Source of the DNA: Desulfofustis sp. PB-SRB1
GTDB lineage: Bacteria > Desulfobacterota > Desulfobulbia > Desulfobulbales > Desulfocapsaceae
Length of the DNA stretch: 64,000 bases
NCBI GenBank assembly: GCA_016722945.1
Contig: JAEQMT010000059.1
Coordinates: 248,001-312,000 of the forward strand
Direction: 5' to 3'
A program made the position numbers and the translations under genes. The first letter of the stretch is position 1, and each line of letters starts with the position of its first letter. The notes under the pieces are model-generated. The model was given only the letters and a program-made list of their open reading frames with translations, did no database searches and was not told the DNA's origin. Below are positions 35,131 to 43,391 of the stretch, piece after piece.

Positions 35131-35955
35131 ATGGGCCACGCGCCACCCGTAAATAAAACAGACGTTGAGGGGGAGAATATCCAGCCGATGACCGCTACAC
35201 CAGAAAAAGAACCGCATATCATCGTCAAGGATCTGACCATGGCCTATGGCGATTTTGTGGTGATGCGCGATCTGACCTTTACCATCAACCGCGGCGATGT
35301 GTTCATCATCATGGGGGGCAGCGGCTGCGGCAAGAGCACCATGATGACCATTCTGATCGGCCTTAAATCCCCGGCCAAAGGCCAGGTGTTTTACGGTGAT
35401 GAGGATTTCTGGGGGTTGGATGATGATGCCCGGGATGTCATCATCCGCCGTGCCGGTGTGATGTACCAGAGCGGGGCGCTGTGGAGTTCCATGACCCTTG
35501 CCGAAAATGTCTCCCTGCCCCTGGAGACCTACACGGAGCTGACCCCGGCCCAGATCGACGAGGTCGTCCGCTTGAAAATGGCCCTGGTGGGGCTGGGCGG
35601 ATTTGAGGAGTTTTATCCGTCGGAAATCAGCGGCGGTATGCAGAAACGAGCGGGTATCGCCCGAGCCATGGCCCTTGATCCGGAAATACTCTTTTTCGAC
35701 GAGCCCTCAGCCGGGCTCGATCCGGTGAGCGCCAGGCGTCTGGACGATCTTATTATTGAATTGAGCGAGAGTCTGCGAACCACCATGGTCGTTGTTACCC
35801 ACGAGTTGGCCTCCATTTTTACCATCGGCACCAACTCAGTGTTTCTCGATGCCTCGAAACGGACCATGACGGCCACCGGCAACCCCTCTGAGTTGCTGGC
35901 CGAAACCAAAGATCCAACCCTGCGCCTATTTTTGACCCGTGGGGAACAGTCGTAG
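35131..35955 (+). CDS. mlaF: MlaF-type lipid ABC transporter ATPase
   Basis: A cytoplasmic ATPase of about 274 residues. Walker A GGSGCGKST is near residues 62-70, the signature SGGMQKRAGIARAMA and Walker B ILFFDEPSAGLDP follow. SGGMQKR is characteristic of MlaF/Mkl ATPases. The start is uncertain: the ATG at 35131 has AAAGGA upstream; a GTG at 35056 directly after the permease and an ATG at 35188 are alternatives. It lies between the permease and MCE genes in the same direction. Confidence 0.9.
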   Translation: MGHAPPVNKTDVEGENIQPMTATPEKEPHIIVKDLTMAYGDFVVMRDLTFTINRGDVFIIMGGSGCGKSTMMTILIGLKSPAKGQVFYGDEDFWGLDDDARDVIIRRAGVMYQSGALWSSMTLAENVSLPLETYTELTPAQIDEVVRLKMALVGLGGFEEFYPSEISGGMQKRAGIARAMALDPEILFFDEPSAGLDPVSARRLDDLIIELSESLRTTMVVVTHELASIFTIGTNSVFLDASKRTMTATGNPSELLAETKDPTLRLFLTRGEQS

Positions 35956-35966
35956 GAGATTATACA

Positions 35967-37010
35967 ATGGCTAAAAAAGCAAACAGGAAAATGATCGGTG
36001 GCTTCGTGGTCCTGGCGGTGATCATCCTGGCCGTGAGCATCGTCATCTTCGGATCGGGAAATTTTTTCAGGAAAAAAGAACAATTCGTGCTCTTTTTCGA
36101 CGATTCCCTAAAGGGGTTGAATGTCGGTGCCCCGGTTTTGACCCGAGGCGTCAAGGCCGGGGCGGTGACCCAGATCTCGTTCGTTTCCGACATGGATAAT
36201 CTTAGCTCTGAAGTAGCTGTTTTCATTGAGATCTACCCGGACACTTTTGATGTGGTCAACGCCGACGACGGGGAATCGGATCCCACCGATGCGATACCTC
36301 AGCTCATCAAAGAAGGTCTCCGCGCCCAGCTGATTAGCCAGAGTCTGGTCACCGGCCAGCTTGTTATTGAGGTATCGATGCGACCCGATACCCCGTTAAA
36401 GATGCTAAACCTGCCGGGATACGAGAAATTTCAGGAGATACCGACCATCCCCTCCACCCTCTCCCGGCTTGGAAAAGAACTACAAAAATTTGACCTGCAA
36501 GAGATCAATAACCGGCTGAACTCCATTCTGGCGAGTGCCGATACCATTTTGAAGAATCCAAATATCGCCGCCAGCCTCAGCGACCTGAACACCCTTCTGA
36601 AGGATGCCAGAGGACTGGTGGCCAATGTGAACGATAAAGTGGATCCACTGGCGGATAATCTGAACCGGACCATCACCAGTGCCGGAACGCTGGTCGATGA
36701 CGTGGACAGCGCCGTAAAACCTCTGCTCACAAAGATTGACAACACCCTTGATGTTATCAACAAACTGGTTAAGGACGTCGACTCCGATGTGGATCCGGTA
36801 GCGACGTCCGCCACCGAGGCTCTAGAAGCGGCGAGAGACGCCTTCATCAGTATCGACAGCCTGGTGGGGAAACAGTCGCCGGTCCGTACCAATCTGGATA
36901 CAGCGCTCAAGGAGCTGGCAATGGCATCACGTTCACTACGGACACTGGCCGACTACCTTGAGCAGCATCCGGATGCGCTCATCAAGGGTAAAGGCTACCA
37001 GAACTATTAA
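35967..37010 (+). CDS. MCE-domain (MlaD/PqiB-like) lipid-binding protein
   Basis: The 347-residue protein has an N-terminal membrane helix (GFVVLAVIILAVSIVIFG), one MCE domain (about residues 38-130, with LKGLNVGAPVLTRGVKAGAV) and a long helical C-terminus of repeated amphipathic segments. The long helical tail resembles the needle-forming PqiB/YebT or Mce type more than short MlaD. It is 11 bp behind the ATPase gene; its stop overlaps the next ORF by one base. It should form the ring or tunnel that carries lipids across the periplasm. Confidence 0.9.
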   Translation: MAKKANRKMIGGFVVLAVIILAVSIVIFGSGNFFRKKEQFVLFFDDSLKGLNVGAPVLTRGVKAGAVTQISFVSDMDNLSSEVAVFIEIYPDTFDVVNADDGESDPTDAIPQLIKEGLRAQLISQSLVTGQLVIEVSMRPDTPLKMLNLPGYEKFQEIPTIPSTLSRLGKELQKFDLQEINNRLNSILASADTILKNPNIAASLSDLNTLLKDARGLVANVNDKVDPLADNLNRTITSAGTLVDDVDSAVKPLLTKIDNTLDVINKLVKDVDSDVDPVATSATEALEAARDAFISIDSLVGKQSPVRTNLDTALKELAMASRSLRTLADYLEQHPDALIKGKGYQNY

Positions 37011-37021
37011 TGGAGGGTTCC

Positions 37022-37618
37022 ATGGTTTCTCTGCTTACAAGGTGTGCTTTTTGGGCTATTATCGCCGGTGCGCTGACCCTGGCCGGTTGCGGCGCGCCGA
37101 CCCCGCCGCCGACATTTTACCAGCTGGAAGAGGTGGCCGACGTTCAGCTCAGCGGTATTGATCGGGGTACGGTGGTCGGGGTCGGGCCCATTAATATTCC
37201 TCCCTACCTGGACCGCCCATTGGTGGTGACCCGGGCAACCAATCACCGGCTGAACCTTTCTGAATTCAATCGGTGGGCCGAACCACTGAGTGCCAGTGTA
37301 TCACGAGTTATTGCGGTTCATCTCTCCAATATGCTTGAAACAACCCGGGTCTTCTCGCTTCCGCGAAGCAGTACCGTTATTCCTCTGGAATTCAGGGTAG
37401 AAATCGATGTTGCCCGGTTCGACGGGACTTTGGGCCAGTCGGTGATTTTGGTTGCACGCTGGTCTCTTTATGATAATAACGATGAGGTAATCACCACTAA
37501 AGTCAGCATCATTGAGGAGGCCATCGGCGGAGACGGCTACGACGCCTTGATCTCGGCCCAGAATCGTACCCTGGAGGGGTTGAGCCGCGAAATCACAACA
37601 GCCATCAAGTCCACGTAG
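37022..37618 (+). CDS. PqiC-like (ABC-type transport auxiliary) lipoprotein
   Basis: The 198-residue product has a lipobox LTLAGC and the start of the PqiC/DUF330 domain (TFYQLEE, VVGVGPINIPPYLDRP). PqiC proteins are outer-membrane lipoproteins that dock MCE tunnels. The ATG at 37022 has GGAGG at ideal distance, so the ATG at 37010 is less likely. This closes a four-gene operon mlaE-mlaF-mce-pqiC. The mix of Mla-type ATPase/permease with a PqiC lipoprotein is common outside enterics. Confidence 0.88.
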   Translation: MVSLLTRCAFWAIIAGALTLAGCGAPTPPPTFYQLEEVADVQLSGIDRGTVVGVGPINIPPYLDRPLVVTRATNHRLNLSEFNRWAEPLSASVSRVIAVHLSNMLETTRVFSLPRSSTVIPLEFRVEIDVARFDGTLGQSVILVARWSLYDNNDEVITTKVSIIEEAIGGDGYDALISAQNRTLEGLSREITTAIKST

Positions 37619-37925
37619 TGAGCTGAGCGCCGTTTTGTAGCTGGTAAGGGGAATATCTGGTAGGCCTGAGGGGTGAGTACAATCCTCGCCGCGGAGTGCT
37701 TGCTGGGATACCTGCTCGCCTTCATTATCAAAAGCAGACATGAAGCGTTGCGGCACCCGCGCACCAAGACGATGGCTATGGCGCCACGCCTGACGCCGGG
37801 CTATGTTTGGTGAGCCGGTCGGCTGCACGGCGGTTGTATCGAGCCGCGCGGCCCTGAGGCCGGGTGGATTTTCCTCGCCGGCGCGTCTTTTCTGCTTGGT
37901 TCGCTCCCGCCTGCGAGGTCTTGAC
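37619..37925. other. Gap before the MscS gene, no gene recognised
   Basis: 307 bp, GC-rich in its second half like the following gene. An open frame runs from 37803 into the channel gene but lacks a signal peptide at its start. No terminator hairpin with a T-run was seen. Confidence 0.4.
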
Positions 37926-40900
37926 ATGGGCAGACGTGGTATCACCGTTGCCGTAACGCTGCTGTTTTTCAGCATCTGGCCGGCGTGGCTCAATGGTGCG
38001 GCTACCGAAAGCGACAGCGTTTACGCCGGATCGACGCTGACCCCGGCCATGCTTGAATCGCGGATCGCCGAGACAGAGGCGGCGGCCGATTTGAGCGAGG
38101 AGGTGCGGGGTCGCCTCGTCGAGCTCTATCGTAAGGCCCTGAGCCAGATCGAGGCAGCCCGCGCCCACGAGGCCAAGGTGGAAGAGTATCGACGCGCCGC
38201 CGAGATCGCCCCGGCCCAGACCGAGGAACTGCTCGCCACGGCCGCGTCCGAGAATCTCCCGGATCCGCTGGCCGACCTGCCGTTGTCGCTGGAAACGCCG
38301 CTTGCGGAGCTGAATAGCGTGCTTGAGAATGAGCAGGCGGAGCTAGGTGCGGTGACGGCGCGTCAGGCAGACTTCGAGGCCCGCCTGGCCTTCAACGACA
38401 TTCGCCCGACTGCCGTCAATCAGCGCCTGGCCGAGGCGACGGCGCAGCGCGAGGCGGTGGCCGCCCAGCTCCAGCTCCCCCCGGAGGCAGGCATGAGCGA
38501 GGCCCTGCTCCAGGCACAACGCTGGGTGCTGGAGACCGAGTACATCGCGCTGAGTACCGAGATCAAGATGCTCGACCAGGAGCTTCTGACTCGTGCGGTA
38601 CGGATGCGGTTGCTGGAGGCCAAGCGCGACCGCGAGACGGCAAGCATCGGCAGGATTACAACCCGGGTGGAGGCGCTCAACGCGTTGGTCAACCGCAAGC
38701 GCCAACAAGCGGCGGCGCAGGCCCGCGTGGAGGCTGAACAGGTGCAGCGCGCCACGGTCGACCTGGATCCGCGGCTGCAGTTGCTCTCCGAGCGCAACGC
38801 GGCCGTTTCCCAGGAGATCAACGCCATCACCGATCAGCTTCAGGCTCTGGACTCCGGGCTGGTGCATGTCACCCAGCTCAACAAGCGCATCGACGCCGAT
38901 TTCGCCGATGTCAAAGCGACGGTTGCCTCCGGCGAGCTTTCCGACGAGCTGGGTGCCGTATTGCAGGAGCAGCGCCGGGCCTTGCCGGACCTGCTCACCT
39001 TCGAGCAAGCGCGCGCCGAGCGTCGCACGCAGATATCCAACAGCAACGTGCAGCGGTTGCGCTATCTCGCCGAGTCGCGACGTCTCGCCGACCTCGATGG
39101 GCGCCAAGCAGCGGTGGAGGGCGAGCTTGACCAGGCGCCGACCCCGCTGCTGCGCAAACGGTTGCGGACGCTGCTGGAACAGCGCCAGACCCTGGTCGGC
39201 GACGCCCTTGAGGCCCACGAGCTATACCTGACCAAGCAGCGTGAGCTCGCCGCTGCCGAAGACCAACTGCTCGCCGCCGCCGCCGAATACGGGAGCTACT
39301 TGAAGGAAAGCCTCCTCTGGCTGCGCAGCCAGACGCCGATCAGGCTCGACGACCTGCGCGGCCTGCCCGCCGAGGTCGGCGCAATGCTCGATCCGGCCAA
39401 GTTGCGCGGACTAATGGACACGGCGCTGCGCTCGCTGATCAGCAGTCCCATCTGGTGGCTCGCTCTCGGTGGTGGCGTGCTGCTGCGCTGGCTTCGGCGG
39501 CCGCTGAGCCGACGCCTGGAGGCCATCGCCGATCTTGTCGGCAAGCCGAGGGTCGACAGCATCGGACTCACCCTGCGTGCTCTGATCCTGACCGCGCTGA
39601 TCGCCGCCCCGTTGCCGCTGATCATGATCACCGTGGCGCTGCATCTGATGCTGCACGGTGCGGCGACCGAGTTTTCGTTTGCCATCGGCGGCAGCCTGCT
39701 GCGCGTCGCAACGGTCCTCTACCTTTTGCTGCTGCTCAAGGCCATCTGTAAGCCGCGGGGCCTGGCCACGGCCCATTTCCGCTGGCCCGTTGGCAACATT
39801 GCGGTTCTGCGGGGGACGACGCGCCTGCTGATCTGGTCTACGCTGACGGTGGGCCTTGCCTTTCACCTGGCATTGGAACTCAGTCCAACAACCTATGGCG
39901 GCACCCCGGCGCGGCTGTTGCTGCTGGCGATCCTCGCGCCGCTGGTCTGGTGTCTGTTTCGGATCTTTCATCCACGCACCGGGGTGTTTTCGCGGCTGCG
40001 TGATCGCCACGCTCATGGGCTGTTCATGCGTACCCAGTGGCTGTGGTATCCGCTGCTGCTGCTGATCCCGGCGGCGTTCGCATTTCTCGGGCTGGCGGGC
40101 TACATGCATACCGTCGAGGTCGAGACGATCATGTATTTTAACACGCTCTTGCTGATCCTCGTCATGGTGCTGGTCAACGCCCTGGCGCTGCGTTGGCTGA
40201 TGGTTGCGCGTCAACGTCTTGCCTATGAGGCGGCGCTCGAGCGACGACGGGCGGCGCTGGAGGCGGCGCGACAGGAATCGGAGACGCAGGGTGATCATTA
40301 TGATCAGGAGTTCCACTTCGAGCCGGCGGAGGTCGACCTGTCGGCGCTGAGTGGCGAGGCGCGCGAACTGATCCGCACGGTGGTCAGCCTCACCGGCCTG
40401 ATCGGCTTCTACCTCATCTGGGTCGATGCGCTGCCGGCGTTGCGCATTCTCGACGGCATCGTGCTCTGGCATTCGTCCACCACCGTCGACGGCGTGGAGC
40501 AGCTGCAGCCGGTAACCGTGGCGGCCGTCGGGCTGGCGCTGCTCTATGGTATCGCCACCTGGCTGTTGGCCTCGCGTCTGCCGGCGCTGATCGAGATCGT
40601 CCTGCTGCGGCGTTTCGACATGGCCCCAGCCAGCCGCTATACCGTCACCACGCTCACCACCTACGTCGTCTTCGCCGTCGGCATTCTGCTGGTGCTCAGC
40701 ACCCTGGGGGCGCGCTGGTCGCAGGTGCAGTGGCTGGCGGCGGCATTGACCGTCGGCATCGGCTTTGGGCTGCAGGAGATCGTTGCCAACTTCGTCAGCG
40801 GCCTGATCATCTTGTTCGAGCGGCCGATCCGCGTCGGTGACACCATCACGGTCGGTGAAACGGACGGCATGGTGACCAAGATAAATATCCGCGCGACGAC

Positions 40901-41330
40901 CATCCGCAATTGGGATGGGAAGGAGCTGCTGGTGCCGAACAAGGAGTTCATTACCGGGCGGCTGCTCAACTGGTCGTTGTCCGATCCGACCACCCGTCTG
41001 GTCCTGTCCGTCGGCGTCGCCTACGGCTCTCCGGTACGCAAGGCAATGGATTTCTTGGAGCAGGTCGCGCAAGAGAACAACAACGTGCTCGATGATCCGG
41101 CCCCATCGGTGATCTTTCAGTCTTTTGGCGACAATGCCCTCGGCCTGTCGTTGCGCTGCTTTGTCGGTTCGGTGGACAAGTTCTATAAGACAGCCAGCGC
41201 GCTCAACGAGGCGATCAACGAGAAATTCACCGCCGCCGGCATCACCATCGCCTTCCCGCAGCGTGACATCCACCTCGCCACCGACGGGCCGCTTCGGGTG
41301 CGCCTCGAAGATGCGCGGGAAGGCGCCTGA
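37926..41330 (+). CDS. Large MscS-family mechanosensitive channel (MscK/KefA-like)
   Basis: The 1134-residue protein has a signal peptide (RRGITVAVTLLFFSIWPAWLNGA), a long periplasmic coiled-coil region (residues about 30-480, rich in Ala, Glu, Arg, Gln), several membrane helices (about 500-900) and a C-terminal MscS core with GFGLQEIVANFVSGLIIL, FERPIRVGDTI and VPNKEFITGRLLNW. Length and layout match MscK. It releases solutes under membrane tension. The ATG at 37926 is preferred because of GAGG upstream and the signal peptide. GC content looks clearly higher than in the Mla operon, which suggests recent transfer. It is convergent with the sulfatase gene. Confidence 0.92.
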   Translation: MGRRGITVAVTLLFFSIWPAWLNGAATESDSVYAGSTLTPAMLESRIAETEAAADLSEEVRGRLVELYRKALSQIEAARAHEAKVEEYRRAAEIAPAQTEELLATAASENLPDPLADLPLSLETPLAELNSVLENEQAELGAVTARQADFEARLAFNDIRPTAVNQRLAEATAQREAVAAQLQLPPEAGMSEALLQAQRWVLETEYIALSTEIKMLDQELLTRAVRMRLLEAKRDRETASIGRITTRVEALNALVNRKRQQAAAQARVEAEQVQRATVDLDPRLQLLSERNAAVSQEINAITDQLQALDSGLVHVTQLNKRIDADFADVKATVASGELSDELGAVLQEQRRALPDLLTFEQARAERRTQISNSNVQRLRYLAESRRLADLDGRQAAVEGELDQAPTPLLRKRLRTLLEQRQTLVGDALEAHELYLTKQRELAAAEDQLLAAAAEYGSYLKESLLWLRSQTPIRLDDLRGLPAEVGAMLDPAKLRGLMDTALRSLISSPIWWLALGGGVLLRWLRRPLSRRLEAIADLVGKPRVDSIGLTLRALILTALIAAPLPLIMITVALHLMLHGAATEFSFAIGGSLLRVATVLYLLLLLKAICKPRGLATAHFRWPVGNIAVLRGTTRLLIWSTLTVGLAFHLALELSPTTYGGTPARLLLLAILAPLVWCLFRIFHPRTGVFSRLRDRHAHGLFMRTQWLWYPLLLLIPAAFAFLGLAGYMHTVEVETIMYFNTLLLILVMVLVNALALRWLMVARQRLAYEAALERRRAALEAARQESETQGDHYDQEFHFEPAEVDLSALSGEARELIRTVVSLTGLIGFYLIWVDALPALRILDGIVLWHSSTTVDGVEQLQPVTVAAVGLALLYGIATWLLASRLPALIEIVLLRRFDMAPASRYTVTTLTTYVVFAVGILLVLSTLGARWSQVQWLAAALTVGIGFGLQEIVANFVSGLIILFERPIRVGDTITVGETDGMVTKINIRATTIRNWDGKELLVPNKEFITGRLLNWSLSDPTTRLVLSVGVAYGSPVRKAMDFLEQVAQENNNVLDDPAPSVIFQSFGDNALGLSLRCFVGSVDKFYKTASALNEAINEKFTAAGITIAFPQRDIHLATDGPLRVRLEDAREGA

Positions 41331-41491
41331 TCTCATCCCGGCCAGATCGCCGCTGCCTGGCATGCGGTATGCCATCCGACCCCCGACCATCAACGTACCG
41401 CATCTGCTTACGCTGGTAAATTTTCCGCCGTGCTTTCTGAAAACCAATGTCCTGGCGGCGCCTTGATCCCACGCAATTATGTCATACTCGG

Positions 41492-43120
41492 TCAGTTATG
41501 CTGGGGCCTCTGCATCATCTTCAAGGCATCGCCGACACTGAAGCTGGCGGGGGTGCCACGCGGCGGGAACTCCTCGAACGACTTGACGAATTTGCCGACG
41601 AGGCCCTGCGCGGGAACGAGCACGTAAGCGCGCCGGAACGCCCACTCCTGCCATCCAAAGGTTGCGCCGGCCTGCTGGGCGTTTTCGAAGGGATCTCTTC
41701 GCAGGTTGGCAATGCGCGGGAAGCGATGTTGCTTGTAGGTGCAGTCCCAGACGTCCATGCCGTTACACTCCTGAGTCAGGAACGAGATCTTCCAATCCTC
41801 GTAGCGGAATGCGCCAAGATCACCATCATCCGACACATAGAAAAACTCTTTGCGGGCGCCCGGGCCTTCGCCCTTGAGAAGCGCCGTCTGGTCATAACCG
41901 TCCAGGTGGACCTTGTAGCTCTTGCCGCCGGCCTCGTGGCCCTTCAGCAGTTTCTCCTTGATATCGGGCTCGCCCACCGCCGCGAGGAAGGTCGGTAGCC
42001 AGTCGCTGTGGTGATAGATATCATTGATGATGGTGCCGGGCTTGACGACGCCCGGCCAGCGCACCATGGCCGGCACACGAACGCCCCCTTCCCAGGTGGT
42101 GGCCTTCTCGTTGTGGAAAGGTGAGGTGCCGCCGTCAGGCCAGCTGAACTTCATGGCGCCGTTGTCGGACGTGAACACCACGATCGTGTGGTCGGCAACG
42201 CCCAGGTCCTCGAGCTCCTTCAACAACGCGCCAACCGTATCATCCAACTCGGTCAGGGCGGCGCCATAGAATCCTTTCTCGGGGATCATGTCGGCGTACT
42301 TTTTCCGTAGGTGGGTAAATGAGTGCGTACGGGTGGTGTTGTGCCAGACAAAGAAGGGCTTGCCGTCCTTGACGGCCCGGGCCATGAAGTCGATGGATTG
42401 CGCGAGCGTCTCGTCGTCATAGGTCTTCATGCGCTCGATGGTCATCGTGCCGAGGTCCTTGATCCTCTGCTTGCCGACCACGCCGAAACGCGGATCCTCG
42501 GTCTTGTCGACCGTGTCGGTCGCCCAGGTGTAGATCACGTTACGCGGCCCGAAGTTCTTAAAGAACTCAGGATCCCGCGGGTAGTCGACGTTTTCCGGCT
42601 CCTCCAGTGCGTTGAGGTGGTAGAGCACGCCGGCGTACTCGTCGAAGCCATGCACCGTGGGCAGGTACTCGTTGCGGTCACCGAGGTGGTTCTTGCCGAA
42701 CTGGCCGGAGACATAGCCATGGGGCTTGAGCAGTGTCGCAAGGGTCGGGTCCTTGTCGCTGATGCCCTGCTTGGCGCCGGGCATGCCGACCTTGGTCAGG
42801 CCGACGCGGAAGGGGCTCTGGCCGGTGATGAAGGCCGCACGCCCGGCCGTGCAGCTCTGCTCGCCGTAGTAGTCGGTGAACATGGCACCCTGTTCGGCCA
42901 GCTGGTCGATGTTGGGCGTGTGCCCCATCATGCCGTGGCCGTAGGCACTGATGTTGGTGATGCCGATGTCATCGCCCATGATGACGAGGATGTTGGGGGA
43001 GGTGCGGTCGGTCGGGGGTGCGCTGCTCTGAGCAAGTGCCTGGCCTGCCAGGAAAAACGCCCCACCAAGCAAGCCGGCACCAACCCACGCTTTAAGCTTC
43101 GGTTTGTGATAGTTTTTCAT
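41492..43120 (-). CDS. Periplasmic type I sulfatase (arylsulfatase family)
   Basis: The 542-residue exported enzyme has a signal peptide ending near ALAQS, metal-binding DD at residues 50-51 (IMGDDIG), and the formylglycine motif CTAGR at residues 90-94. The alanine at the third place departs from the usual CxPxR; CxAxR is accepted by anaerobic sulfatase-maturating enzymes. The C-terminal metal site is in VFTSDNGA. The start at 43120 follows AGGAGGG; the longer frame to 43162 lacks a signal peptide at its start. Box copy 3 lies about 105 bp upstream. No maturase gene is in the window. The substrate is unknown. Confidence 0.88.
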   Translation of the reverse strand: MKNYHKPKLKAWVGAGLLGGAFFLAGQALAQSSAPPTDRTSPNILVIMGDDIGITNISAYGHGMMGHTPNIDQLAEQGAMFTDYYGEQSCTAGRAAFITGQSPFRVGLTKVGMPGAKQGISDKDPTLATLLKPHGYVSGQFGKNHLGDRNEYLPTVHGFDEYAGVLYHLNALEEPENVDYPRDPEFFKNFGPRNVIYTWATDTVDKTEDPRFGVVGKQRIKDLGTMTIERMKTYDDETLAQSIDFMARAVKDGKPFFVWHNTTRTHSFTHLRKKYADMIPEKGFYGAALTELDDTVGALLKELEDLGVADHTIVVFTSDNGAMKFSWPDGGTSPFHNEKATTWEGGVRVPAMVRWPGVVKPGTIINDIYHHSDWLPTFLAAVGEPDIKEKLLKGHEAGGKSYKVHLDGYDQTALLKGEGPGARKEFFYVSDDGDLGAFRYEDWKISFLTQECNGMDVWDCTYKQHRFPRIANLRRDPFENAQQAGATFGWQEWAFRRAYVLVPAQGLVGKFVKSFEEFPPRGTPASFSVGDALKMMQRPQHN

Positions 43121-43223
43121 GTAGTCCCTCCTTTTCTGTATTGACGGTGAACGGCTGATCAAAGCTACCGCTTTTTAAAGCATTGGTAGCATAGAAATAA
43201 TACACCATACAATCGGTGAGTAT

Positions 43224-43253
43224 ATTCCCCGGGAGGGGTATTTTTTGGGGGGG
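43224..43253 (-). promoter_or_regulatory. Shared C/G-rich box, copy 3 (sulfatase)
   Basis: Read towards the sulfatase gene it is CCCCCCC, five bases, ATACCCC, four bases, GGGGAAT. A further AAATACCCC lies just upstream (43256-43270). The bases after the box match those after copy 2. Distance to the start codon is about 105 bp. Confidence 0.6.
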
Positions 43254-43276
43254 TAAAAAGGGGTATTTCCAGGTTG

Positions 43277-43391
43277 ATATGCTCGTTTGCGGCCACAATG
43301 GCCGTATTCAGCCACAAAAGAATGTGGCGTGGTGCCGAGATAGTGGCGCGGGCGGGTCGAGGAAGCTCCTATCCAGTCTGCCCGCACCGGG
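43277..43391 (+). repeat. 115-bp direct repeat, copy 1
   Basis: ATATG start, then TCGTTTGCGGCCACAATGG and CCGTATTCAGCCACAAAAG, ending in ACCGGG. The copy at 55595-55709 is in the same direction and the same length, about 88% identical by eye. This copy overlaps the last codons of the phospholipase-D gene. No coding capacity was recognised. The two copies bracket a 12-kb block of minus-strand genes. Confidence 0.8.

Noticed and set aside
39411-41447. A 678-codon open frame antisense to the MscS gene
   Set aside because: It is rich in Arg, Gln, Asp and His as expected from the opposite strand of a GC-rich gene, has no family motif, and the sense strand encodes a clear channel.
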